A stretch of DNA of 64,000 nucleotides, taken from Smittia aterrima. Taxonomy: Eukaryota > Arthropoda > Insecta > Diptera > Chironomidae. Both the position numbers and the translations under genes were made by a program. The notes under the pieces are model-generated. The model ran no database searches and was not told the DNA's origin. It saw only the letters and a program-made list of their open reading frames with translations. How positions within the stretch are numbered: the stretch's first letter is position 1; the number at the start of each line of letters is the position of its first letter. Positions 1 through 9,981 of this stretch are shown here, one piece after another. The DNA lies in NCBI GenBank assembly GCA_033063855.1, contig CP093831.1:24614001-24678000 (forward strand), in the 5' to 3' direction.

Positions 1-229
1 GGTTGAACCGAAGACCTTACAATCTATGCGAAAGCAACGACGAGTTCATCGCAACTATCGAGCTTGAAAGTTGTTTCAGAATGGTTTGGCAGAAAAAGAA
101 TAAGAACTTACGTTTCAGTTTCTTTCTTGTTTCAAATGATGAACGTTCCATGGCGATCAGGAAAAGTTTTTCATCAATCTCCAGAAAACTGTAAAAAGGA
201 AAAACGTTTTTAATTATAAAATCTTTTAA

Positions 230-527
230 ATTAAAAAGTAAAAGAAAAAAGAAAAAAAATTGTATCGCAGGTTTGTGGCATTTCTCATCCCGTGGGTTAT
301 CTCGAGTAAGAAATTTCCTATATACTGTGACTAGTAGCTTGTTATCGCACACAATTTGCCCCATTCCGTAAGTGGCTGGCACCAGATTTGAATAGGAATT
401 TATACATCCAATCTTAGTGTGATCCCAGGGGCGCTCAAAAGTTTTTTTCATTCTAGGTCGGGGCTCGAACACGAGACGTCACAGTGTTCGAGCGACACCA
501 ACCCTTAACCAACTAGACCAATGACGC
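230..527 (-). repeat. tRNA-derived SINE-like sequence
   Basis: On the minus strand, 509-520 matches the Pol III A box (TGGTCTAGTTGG) and 462-470 matches the B box (GTTCGAGCC), at tRNA-like spacing. The arms fold only partly: the T stem has 4 of 5 pairs, the acceptor arm is poor, and the anticodon loop lacks the usual U33. It is therefore not a credible functional tRNA. About 220 nt of unrelated body follows and runs into a T-rich stretch near 230-260, as in tRNA-headed SINEs. The ends are approximate and no target duplication was identified. It could also be a decayed tRNA pseudogene. Confidence 0.5.
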
Positions 528-539
528 TTCTGAAAGTAT

Positions 540-1888
540 TTGGCTAAACTCACCATTTAAGTGTCCGGAAATATTTTCTGAGCAAAGCAATTTAGTTTCC
601 CATTCGAGTCGTCTTTCGTGTTCAGCCGTTGCGATGACGATTTTTCTGAGGACGATGCATCGGATGATACTAAAAGTTGATGAAAAGAGAAATTCAATTA
701 GTTTGGAGTAAAAATATTTCGGCAAAGTTTGATTACACAAAAATTGTGTCAGTCAGAAGTGTTGAGAGTTAGATTTTTCATAATCTCACATCATCAACGA
801 TCCTTCTAGAAAATTTCGTTTCTTATGTACTTTAGAAAAGTTTTCCTTTAAAATTAATTAATATTCAAGATCAGTTCGAGACTTTCTCGTTAACAAAGAA
901 GACAAATTAGTTGTCGTATGACAAAATATGTTTTTTTCAAAAGAAAAATGAATAAATTTGTTGATTTCCTTTCATCAGAAATGTAACTTCATTCAGCGAG
1001 AGATCAGAATTGACATTTGCATATCGCAATCAAGTCAAAGAGTTGTGCTGAGTGATGAGTCACGATTATGTTTGAGATATTTTCTCGAGAATAATTTCAT
1101 TAGACAGAGAAGATAACGAGTACATAAAAATTTTCAAAAAGAAGTTAATTTACGCTTTTCATGGTTTCTTACCTTCCATGGTTCAAGAGTTTTGAGATTT
1201 TTTGCGACTGAGATGAATCAGTTTTCAGAGTTCAGATTATCAGATGTTGCACTTGTAAATTTATCTAGAGTTTTAAAGCGTTTGGAAAGAAAATTCCCAC
1301 ACAAGACGTTCACCAACAAATCAGCGGACACAACGAAGGTTAAGCAGCGCTTAAAAGCACAGTTCGAGGACTAAAAGGGATTGATCCAAAAAAGGAAAGA
1401 GTTCAACCAAAGCATTCATCTATCACTCAAACGTAAAACCATTCCAAATGATCTTTGTTTCTAATTTCATAAATATTTTCAAGAAAAGTTTTAATTATTT
1501 ACAGTCTCGTGAGCACAATTTTGATACAATTGTTCCAATGAGAATACAAGTTAGACAAATTCTTAAGATTCTAGAATAAAACTCTTCCAAGTAGACATTT
1601 TGTGTTGCACGATGATGAGAAGTTTCGTGATATCGCAAAGCAAAATCATTTCCGTCGAATAAAGTTGAGTAAAATTGTTTTAACTGTTCAAAGTTCACGC
1701 TTTGAACCACCGTCGACGAATAGTTCTCTGATGTTAATTAAATCCGCAACGAACTTATTATTGATTCTTAATTCTATTTCTCGTTCTCGATAAATGAAAA
1801 ACGCTTTCAAATATTATTCTTTCACGGCGTTGCTTGCTAACTGATTAGCAATAAGCGATTATTGGTTGCGAAAGATTTTATCAATATT
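540..1888. other. non-coding interval downstream of nonA
   Basis: No convincing coding sequence is seen. The small open frames here, for example 1192-1374, lack recognisable domains and splice partners. The part adjoining 1889 must contain the nonA 3' UTR and polyadenylation signals on the minus strand. Confidence 0.5.
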
Positions 1889-4800
1889 TTAGTAACGTCT
1901 ACGTTTGTTCTGGAACTCATCACCTCGGTGGTTAATATTATTTCCACCGCCAGGACGATCGTTCCACGGATTAGAACGAATGTTTCCTCTTTGAGGTCCG
2001 CTGTGACCTTGTCCATCATTGAATCGATTTCCTTGATCCTAAAGTCGAAAAATATTTCATTTTCGAGTTGTTGAGAAGGTGAGAATTGATAAAAATAAAA
2101 TTTGAGTTATGCGAGATCAGAACGAAGTGTTTGCAGGCATCATTTCTACAATTGTTCGACAAATTTCAGAGCTTTTGTTTAGATTCGATCGCATGAGTGA
2201 GTTCATCGAGTTCAATTGCATGCAGTTTTCGATATTGACAGAGAAGTATGTTCAGTTTATTACAGAGATTGTTGATAACGAGATGAGAGCTTTATGTTCC
2301 CCTCCCACAGCACTCAAATAATCCACATAACGATATGCTTTGCCGAAAGCAAATGACTCGCAGTTCATTAAACTTTAGCATCGTAATAGTTTCCACATCG
2401 CATGATTTATAAATTCATTTCAGCAAATAAAACAAAAATCGTATCCGCTCTCAGCAGTAATCGAGAATTGATGGGGTGGTAAACCCAGTCGTTCATTTCC
2501 CTCTCCCAATCATGTTCATCAGTAATGCAAATGGCTTAACAAAATCAACAGATTCAGATTTCATCGTTGCCCTGAATTATTTATTAATCCCAAGTATTTT
2601 GGGTAAGATATCGCTATCAGAGATTACAGAACCGTCCAATGAATAATCGATGAATATTCGACATCGTCGAGGAGAGCGTTTGGCCAAAACAAACTCCCTT
2701 AGATGTGTAATCCATAAATCTTATTGGACATTACGTTGATGGCTTTGAATTAGTCGTAAAGATGAGAGAAGTTGAATCGATTGACGAGATGTCATCATTA
2801 AGATTGTTTTTGTTATCGAAAAGCTGCATGCAATCATTTATCGAAATGGAGCTCAATGCAATCTTCTTAGAAATCGAGATCGCTCTGATCACAAAAGGAA
2901 ATCGAAGTTCACATAAAGCAAGATATAGAAAATAGTCGATTGACGATGAAACTACAGGACAAAAGATTAGTTGTATCGGAAGGCTTTCCAATTCAATTGG
3001 AAAAGCGTTTGGTGTCGTTCGAAGCAGCATTTGCAATTGACGAATAAACGAAATCAACGTCGTTCAACAAGATTATCACAAAGTTAACTTTGAAAAGGGA
3101 ATTTTTCTAAAGGAAATCATCGAATCCTGATTAAAATAATAAGAACACTTCGTCGAGAATATATCAGCTCCATCAATTGCAAACACTTTTAGACCCAAAC
3201 ACTTGAAAGCTTTTAGTATCTTCCATGATAACAAGAGTATTTCGTTTAATTGGATAAAGAGTCTTCCTACCTGATTTCCTTGGTGGTGCTGCTGCTGGAA
3301 CTGATTGCCACCTTGGTTACCTCCTAGGAAACACAATTGAGTTAGTTCTCTTGTCATTAGAAAGACGGCAACGATTGTGAATCGTTTAAGAAACTTTACC
3401 TTGGTTCATCATGTTGAAGTTTCTGCGGTTGTCGTTGTTATCGTTGAAATTCTTACGACCTCCGCCATTGCCTCCATTCTGATTGCCATGGTTCATCTCT
3501 TGCTGATCCAACATATTGTTGAGTTGCTGGGCTTGCATGAAGAGCGAATTTTCTTGTTGACGACGTCGCATTTCTTCGTCTTGCTTTTGCATACGAATCT
3601 GCATTCCTTCTTGTTGTTGTCTCATTTGCTCGTCGTCGCGTTGTCGGAATTCTTCAGCTTGTCGTTCTTTGTTTTCCCATTCACGCTTTTGGCGTTCACG
3701 GTCTTGCTCTCGCATTCTCAACTCTGTAAATAATTAGAATAAGACTAAATTGTTTTAAACTTTCAAGAAGATCTACTTACGTTCACGGAGTGTTTCAGTT
3801 TCATGTTCAAATCTCGCGTATTCCATTTGAGCTTCGAGTTTGTCTTCCTCAATTTGCATTTCACGTTTGAGAGCATCGTGCTTCTGTTTGTAGAGATCAT
3901 AAAGTTGCTTCCACTTAGTTCCAAACTCATGCTCGAAGGCTCCCATCTCAGCGAAACGTGGTCCAACCGATCGCGACTTATAGAACTCATTGTTCTTCTT
4001 CATGATCGATTTCTCTGGGAAGCCATCATTGTCATCGATGTGGTCGAAAACTTCAACGACACATGGGCGGAGCGATGAAGTGAGGAAGAAGCATTTCTCT
4101 TGGCAATATTTCATTGCAACCATTGCACCAGATTTACGTGCAAATTCGACGATTCCCTCTCCAGTTGTCTTGCCACGATCATCGACAATAATCACAGCTC
4201 GTTCGATTTGACCGAAGATCTCAAATGCTTTGTAAAGAAGCTCGTTTGAGACATACTGGGTCAGATTCTTAACTCGAATCGTTGTGGCGTTGGGAGCGAA
4301 GCGAATACGAATTGGTTTATTCTTTCTCATTGTGCCATCGAGCTCTTTCTTTGCTCTCTCTGCGTTGGCATGGAAGTCGAGTTTAAGGAATGCGAAATTT
4401 TTCTCGTTGTTGATAAAAGCTTCTGAGATGGCTCCGTACGGTCTGAACATTTCCTTGAGTTCCTCTTCAGTGACGTCGTTTGTGAGATTTCCAATATAAA
4501 GACGATTTCTCCCAGAGAACTTGACTTCCTCGCATTGCAGTTCCGGAAGATCATGCATCGGTCCCATGAGGTTCTTCAACTTCTGATTAACCATGAAATC
4601 CTAAAAAGAGAACAAAGAAATGAAAAAATTAATCTCAGTTGATAACACGTGCAGTGTGTTGCGATAAGGATTTGGTTCGTTGTTCAAGGTTATAAAAGGA
4701 ACGTGGGTTCAAAAAGGTTCTCGAAAAGTTCTAATTAGAAGAATAAACAGATTCTTACCTCTGATTTCTTTCCCATTCGATCAAAAAACTGTCGATTGAT

Positions 4801-5236
4801 AGAAGATCCATGCGGTCGCCGTAAGAAATTTGTGAAAAGAAATAAAACATAAATCAGTAAAGATTCGAAGACGTAATAGATTTCACTTGGGGACAACAAA
4901 AGGAAGAGTGGATCTAGATATCAATTACTATAGGCAACAGGGTTAACGTGAAATCACTTTTGGATTTCCCCATAAAATGGCGGACACTCGCGTGTCTCGA
5001 GAAATTTTTCTTACCTCGTTCTTCATTGGACCTCGGCTGCCTCCTTGTTGATTCGGACCACCCATTTTACCACCGCGATTCGGGAAGTTCTTTTTCTTTT
5101 GCATATTCGGATTACCTCCGCCCTGCTGGAACTTATTATTATTATTTCCCTTCGCACCTTGGCTTGGGCCTTGCGGAGTTTGTGGTTCGGGTTTTGGAGC
5201 AACAACGCCATTCGCTGGCTCTGCTTTTGCTTCCAT
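1889..5236 (-). CDS. nonA: NonA/NONO-type DBHS RNA-binding protein, six exons
   Basis: Nuclear DBHS-family protein (Drosophila NonA, vertebrate NONO/SFPQ); the family binds RNA, works in transcription and splicing, and dimerises. Exons read on the minus strand: 5236-5015, 4788-4759 (30-nt microexon), 4600-3781, 3723-3400, 3323-3271, 2038-1889. All have AG/GT borders and compatible phases, giving about 532 residues. Order: G/N/Q-rich N terminus; RRM1 from about residue 116 (RLYIGNL, then FAFLKLDF); RRM2 (TTIRVKNLTQYV); a NOPS segment (VGPRFAEMGAFEHEFGTKWK); a long charged E/R/Q coiled coil; a G/N-rich tail; and a basic end KRRRY typical of the family. The ATG at 5234-5236 is the first in frame. 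The last intron (2039-3270) is long, so an alternative 3' end is possible. Divergent neighbour: Ykt6, 258 bp away. Confidence 0.93.
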
Positions 5237-5494
5237 TTTCAAGTCGTTAGTCTTATAATCACTTTAACACTAATTAAAACCGTAAATATCAATTGCAAAT
5301 AAATTAAAACTCAGAGCGAATGTTCGGCGATGTCAAGAAAGAAAAAGAATGGCTGTTTGCATCTCTTCGAGGGGCCTTCAAGGTTTGCATCATTTAGACG
5401 TGCATAGCATTCGAGGGGACCTCATAAAAGACGCGAACTAAAGAAAAATATTCTTTCTGATTTTTCTTGTTTTTAAAGAAACCAGAAAGACACA
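5237..5494. promoter_or_regulatory. bidirectional intergenic region nonA/Ykt6
   Basis: The start codons of nonA (minus) and Ykt6 (plus) are 258 bp apart, so both promoters and both 5' UTRs must fit here unless a transcript begins inside the other gene. The block around 5380-5430 carries two related stretches beginning TTCGAGGGG. No TATA box was convincingly placed. Confidence 0.5.
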
Positions 5495-6222
5495 ATGGTC
5501 AAAATATACGCGATAAGTGTTTTCTACAAATCAACCAACGACGCAAAATTACTGAAATCTCACTACGATCTTCAGAGCTTCAGTTTCTTCCAAAGAGGTA
5601 ATTCAGAAGAAAGAAAATGATGTGATTCAGCTTTAATTAATCTATTTGGACGATTTATTATTTCAGGGAGTGTTCAAGAGTTCTGTACATTTGCGTCGAA
5701 GACCATCGTAGAGAGAACGTCAACAGCTACAAGGCAGTCAGTGAAACAAGATGTTTACATGTGTCACGTCTACGTTCGTGCAGATAACTTGGCAGCTGTT
5801 CTCATTGCGGATCATGAATATCCAGGTAAGCATTAAAATTGATTTTCCTATCTCTTCAGCATTTTCTAAACATTGTTTTCATAGGACGAGTCGCTCACAC
5901 TTTAATCACAAAAATTCTTGACGAATTCGCTTCGAAAGTATCCAGCGATCAATGGCCTAACGGAACAGAGCAGAATATCAGCTTCACTCAACTCCCAGCT
6001 TATGTCAGCAAGTATCAAGATCCCCGCGAAGCTGATCCATTGACGAAAATGCAAGACGACCTCGACGAAACGAAAATCATTTTGAGAAACACAATCGAAC
6101 AAGTTCTGGTCCGAGGCGAGAAGCTCGACGACTTGGTGGCACAATCAGAGGAACTCTCGGTTCAAAGCAAGGCTTTCTACAAAACGGCTAAAAAGACAAA
6201 TTCTTGTTGTAACTTTTCATAA
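5495..6222 (+). CDS. Ykt6: synaptobrevin homolog YKT6 (R-SNARE)
   Basis: Prenylated R-SNARE used in ER-Golgi, endosomal and autophagosomal fusion. Exons 5495-5597, 5667-5825 and 5885-6222 join with GT/AG borders and matching phases to give 199 residues, the usual size. The N-terminal longin domain begins MVKIYAISVFYK. The C-terminal SNARE helix runs from about DPLTKMQDDLDETKII to KLDDLVAQSEEL and contains the central R in NTIEQVLVRGEKLDDL. The end CCNFS supplies the double cysteine expected for palmitoylation plus prenylation. The last residue, Ser, would favour farnesylation. The three-exon structure is complete and nothing is broken. Confidence 0.95.
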
Positions 6223-6593
6223 GAAATATTTAATTAAACAATCCACAGAGGAATTCCATCTCATGTAACCAGAAATCTTTTAACGCTGCTCCATGTTCTA
6301 TCGATGGTCGATGTTGCTTGTTGTCAGAAGCCCTTAAATATTTTGTTGTTTTAAATATTGTTCACTCAATGTTTTTCCCATCATCAAAAAGAAGAATTTC
6401 TTACAAAATGAATTGAAGTCATCGGACAAATGAAACATATTTCGTAACTCATAATAAAAATTGATATTCCTAGACGTTAAACTGAGCGACTGAAAAAAAT
6501 GAAATGTCATATTGATCAATCAAGCGAGTGATTCATTTTCAGATCATCAATTTTATTTATTTACTACGCAGCGAGCTCAATTCTTTGTAGGAG
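6223..6593. other. Ykt6 3' flank
   Basis: AT-rich sequence holding the presumed Ykt6 3' UTR. No gene or recognisable repeat is seen. Confidence 0.4.
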
Positions 6594-6710
6594 AAAAGCC
6601 CTTTGTTTTTGAAGAGGTTTTCTGCTTTGAACTTTAGAGTATTTTATTTTGTTATCAATTTTTATTCAGAAATTCACTTGAGAAGGCTGGCTCAATTTAA
6701 ACAAAACAAT
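6594..6710 (+). pseudogene. relic of an FMO-type leader block
   Basis: The stretch starts AAAAGCCCTTTG and continues with TCTGCTTTGAA, a short T/A run and an ACTTGAGAAGGCTGGCT stretch, in the same order as the non-coding leaders preceding all four FMO genes (8311, 11771, 38037, 39604). No FMO coding sequence follows; an F-box gene runs in from the other side. It looks like the remnant of a lost FMO copy. It is more diverged than the other leaders. Confidence 0.55.
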
Positions 6711-6810
6711 TTATATAGCAATCTGATTGAACTAATATTTTCTTCCAGTTTTTCCACGACGATTCCATTCACATTCAATTGTTCAAAATCCATTTCTAGC
6801 AAAGTTTTTC

Positions 6811-7860
6811 CTAATACTTGTCGGTTGTGATGATATTAAGTCGAACATTTGGTATTGACACCAATAAATATTTTAGTTTGAACGACTGAGTTAAAGAAAG
6901 ACTCTTTAGCTTCGGCATTTCCTCGATCACTTCGAAGATTTCATCGTCATCACATTTTTCGATCGTCAAATTTTCGAGATATTCGCTTTGAGATTCAAGG
7001 AACATCTTAAAAAAACACCAAAGTCCACTTTCTCTTGAAGGATAAAACGTCAAACTTTTAAGCTTAAACTGAAATTTTTTCCAAGGTTGACTCATAAACA
7101 TTTTATACGGGTTCTTTGGTCTGATCGTCAGACTTTTTAGTTTGTCGAAGTTTTCGAGCATTAGTATGTAAATATATGAACCATTGCCACTACATTTGAA
7201 ATCAAATTCTTCAATTGCAACAGAGTTTGACAATATCTCGCAATAAGTTATGCTCACCCAGGAATAATCCTCAAAACTCAATTTCAATTGTTTTAATCCT
7301 GGAAACTTTAAAGCTTCAAAAGATTCATCATCTAAAGATTCATCCTCTAAAAGTTCTATGTCGTACCAATCAGGAGAGCTTTTGTTACTGATAGAAAGAC
7401 TTTCAACTGATTGTTCGATTGATGAGAGAAATTCGAATAAATCGAATTTGGTTTTAAAACAAACATCTTTGAGTGAAACTTCCTTCCAGTTGCGAGCCAT
7501 TTTACAGAACACATCGAGTTCCGAAGAGGAAATGTAGTCGTCGCTCATCACACTATTAATCGTTGTTTTAAATGGATCGAAGCGACGTCTGAATTTGATG
7601 CTCTCATATTGTATCGGGCTATTCTTCAACAATTTGTAATCTTTCGGATGCAGCACTCGTTTTTCATTTAAAACAACTTTTATCTTCTTCATGAAAACTT
7701 TCGACGCTGCGGTGAAGTCGAAATACGTTGGACTGGCTTCGGAAATCCTGCTGACCGAAATCTCGAAACTTAAATGTTGAAATATCATCTCAGAGATGTC
7801 AAGAAATCGTGAGAAATATAAGAACGGATCCAAGTTATTCTTTGTTGAGGTATCTTCCAT
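6811..7860 (-). CDS. F-box/LRR-like protein, copy 1
   Basis: 349 residues. An F-box-like helix pair lies at about residues 10-60 (YFSRFLDISEMIFQHL, then ISEASPTYFDF), followed by the family signature FMKKIKVVLNEKRVLHP. After that come irregular leucine-rich repeats with KLKSLTI/LKQLKLSF strands. F-box proteins normally act as substrate adaptors of SCF (Skp1-Cullin1) ubiquitin ligases; that role is inferred from the family. The protein is 60-110 residues shorter than its paralogs at the C terminus, so it may be truncated. A 5'-UTR intron is likely: minus-strand AG precedes the ATG (TTTTTAG then AAAAAG) and a GTAACAG donor lies near 7925. It is head-to-head with FMO copy 1. Confidence 0.75.
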   Translation of the reverse strand: MEDTSTKNNLDPFLYFSRFLDISEMIFQHLSFEISVSRISEASPTYFDFTAASKVFMKKIKVVLNEKRVLHPKDYKLLKNSPIQYESIKFRRRFDPFKTTINSVMSDDYISSSELDVFCKMARNWKEVSLKDVCFKTKFDLFEFLSSIEQSVESLSISNKSSPDWYDIELLEDESLDDESFEALKFPGLKQLKLSFEDYSWVSITYCEILSNSVAIEEFDFKCSGNGSYIYILMLENFDKLKSLTIRPKNPYKMFMSQPWKKFQFKLKSLTFYPSRESGLWCFFKMFLESQSEYLENLTIEKCDDDEIFEVIEEMPKLKSLSLTQSFKLKYLLVSIPNVRLNIITTDKY

Positions 7861-8310
7861 TTTAATCTTTTTCTAAAAATAAAAAACTTATCAAAAAGAA
7901 CTTAATATTAAATCAAGCGACTGTTACCTTATCGAATGTTGAGAGTAAACTGAAGCGAATGGTCAGAAAGTTCGTTTTATTTTACCTGGATTCCTATAAA
8001 AGGTCATCGGGAAAACCGAAAAAATCTTTTCACTCACACAGTCAACTGAACAGAAATCTCTGTTAAATGATCTCCAACATAAAAACATTTTCCACTGCTT
8101 GACGATTAAGGAGGCTGGACAATGATGGTGCAGGAGTAGATGATTATTTTTGTCTCTCTTGGGGTAATGTTGGTTAATCGCGGTTGCAGTTCGGCGGCAA
8201 AGAAGTTTGCGGAAATAGCCGGACGGGCCTTCGCAGCGGACATGGGTTCAGTTGAGACTTGTCAACATGATTTAAACTATTAAAAAAAAATTTTATTCCT
8301 ACAAAATTAT
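7861..8310. other. divergent spacer with a GC-rich patch
   Basis: Holds the 5' UTR and promoter side of F-box copy 1. About 8100-8275 is clearly richer in GC than its surroundings (for example GCCGGACGGGCCTTCGCAGC) and has no counterpart in the other F-box/FMO spacers of the window. It may be a fragment of a mobile element. No open frame of note. Confidence 0.4.
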
Positions 8311-8431
8311 AGACGAAAAGCCCTTTGCCTTTGCAGAGCTCATCTGTTTTCAAATCTTAGAATATTTATAATCTGATATCAGTCAGTGTTCAACAATCAA
8401 CTCGAGAGGGCTGACGAAACTTTAATTTAAA
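8311..8431 (+). promoter_or_regulatory. conserved FMO leader, copy 1
   Basis: Non-coding block from AAAAGCCCTTTGCC to the ATG, repeated before each FMO gene of the window. It contains a TCAGTC/TCAGTG pair resembling the arthropod initiator and the shared tract CAACAATCAACTCGAGAGG. Conservation between paralogs suggests core promoter plus 5' UTR. Confidence 0.55.
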
Positions 8432-9685
8432 ATGAGAATTGGCGTAATCGGAGCTGGTCCAATCGGATTGTGTGCAATCAAACATTCGTTGTCATTTGGC
8501 TGTGAAGTGATTGCATTTGAACAAAGTGACAAAGTTGGAGGAACTTGGGTCTTGACTGATGGAAGTGAGACAGATAAGAATGGTCTTCCAGTTCATTCGA
8601 GTATGTACGAAGGTCTCAGGACAAACATCCCAAAAGAGATCATGAACTATCCAGATTTTCCTTACAAGACTTCAGAGCGATCTTTCATTTCATCAGAAGA
8701 AGTTTTGGATTATTTAAAATCTTATGCAAAAGATTTTGATCTTGAGAAACATGTCAAGTTCGAGCATCAAGTTGTGAGAGTTCGTCCGCTATCAGATGAC
8801 TCTTGGGAATTTATTGTTCACGATCTCGTTGCTGACAAATACGAAACTTTCATTTTCGACAGAGTTCTTGTGTGCATTGGATTTTCTGTTCCGATTATTC
8901 CAAAATATCCTGGACAAGACATTTTTAAAGGAAAACAAAGTCATGCTCACTTGTATCGAAATGCAAAGAAGTTCGCTGGTGATCGAGTTCTTGTGATTGG
9001 AGCTGGCCCAAGTGGAAACGATTTTACTTGTGAGATTGGAAAAGTTGCTGAGAAAATATTTTGGTCTCATCATATGGAGAAAACTTATGGAGTGAAAGTC
9101 AAGAGAGAGCTTCCAAAGTGTCTAAGCGAGAAGCCAGACGTGTTGCGACTTACGGAGAACGGAGCTGAATTTGTTGATGGAAGTTTCGAGGAATTCTCTT
9201 CGATTTTGTACTGCACTGGCTACGATTTCAGTTATCCATTCCTCTCAGTCGATTGCGGCTTATCTTGTCACGAGAAATACATTCAACCACTTTACAAACA
9301 TTGCATCAACATTAATCGACCGACACTTGCGATTCTCGGAGTTCCATTCGTCGCAGTTGGAGGGCCCCTGTTTGATCTTCAAGTGAGATTCTGTTTAACT
9401 TTCTTTTGTGGTAGAAAGCAATTGCCATCGAGAGAAGAAATGCTCAAGGAGACAAACGAGGAAATGGAAGAAAGATGGAAAACTTTGAACAAGACGAAAG
9501 CTCATTTCCTTGGACCAGAAAGACATTCAAAATATTACGAAGATCTTGCTAAAGCAGCTGAAATCGAGCCATTGAAACCAGTTCTCGCAAAGATTTTCAA
9601 TAAAACAGTGACAAGTATTTGCAAGATTCGTAATTACAATGTCAAGATCATTGACGACGAGAATTTTGAGATTACAAATTGCTAA
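8432..9685 (+). CDS. flavin-containing monooxygenase, copy 1
   Basis: 417 residues, single exon. Catalyses NADPH-dependent oxygenation of soft nucleophiles (N or S); insect members are used in detoxification. FAD site GAGPIG at residues 7-12; the FMO signature FKGKQSHAHLY fits FxGxxxHxxxY; NADPH site GAGPSG at about residues 190-195; a late CTGYDFSYPF motif matches the FMO ATG/CTGY region. Compared with the other three copies, the C terminus lacks about four residues (ADRETFR region) and residues 196-215 differ. No signal peptide or obvious C-terminal membrane anchor. The natural substrate is unknown. Confidence 0.9.
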   Translation: MRIGVIGAGPIGLCAIKHSLSFGCEVIAFEQSDKVGGTWVLTDGSETDKNGLPVHSSMYEGLRTNIPKEIMNYPDFPYKTSERSFISSEEVLDYLKSYAKDFDLEKHVKFEHQVVRVRPLSDDSWEFIVHDLVADKYETFIFDRVLVCIGFSVPIIPKYPGQDIFKGKQSHAHLYRNAKKFAGDRVLVIGAGPSGNDFTCEIGKVAEKIFWSHHMEKTYGVKVKRELPKCLSEKPDVLRLTENGAEFVDGSFEEFSSILYCTGYDFSYPFLSVDCGLSCHEKYIQPLYKHCININRPTLAILGVPFVAVGGPLFDLQVRFCLTFFCGRKQLPSREEMLKETNEEMEERWKTLNKTKAHFLGPERHSKYYEDLAKAAEIEPLKPVLAKIFNKTVTSICKIRNYNVKIIDDENFEITNC

Positions 9686-9981
9686 ACATTTATTTTTATA
9701 ACGTTATCACAATCTTTTTAATTGACTGATAGCAGAAGACAAATGGCAATACAATCGCAGAGATTAGTTTCGTTTATAGTTATCATTAAATCATTAAGCA
9801 TTTGTTCGCGAAAAAAATATGTTTTAGCTTTTAAATAAAAATGGTTAACAATGAAAAGTCCAGAGACAAAGTCCTATCTAATACTTTTTCTCAATTAAAT
9901 TTTATTTTGTTCAAGCGATTTCGCAATGACAATATGACAATTTACACAAAGTTTGAGACATTTCTTCGTCGTTTTTTTTAA

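Noticed and set aside
17..472. 151-codon minus-strand open frame
   Set aside because: It overlaps the SINE-like repeat and contains homopolymer runs (F/L-rich from T tracts); no domain.
454..527. functional tRNA gene
   Set aside because: Promoter boxes fit but the acceptor stem does not pair and the anticodon loop lacks U33, so SINE head or pseudogene is preferred.
3377..3733. 118-codon plus-strand frame
   Set aside because: Antisense shadow of the nonA coiled-coil exon.
8792..9073. minus-strand frame repeated in FMO copies (also 12251 and 40076)
   Set aside because: Antisense of the conserved FMO core; its recurrence reflects FMO homology.
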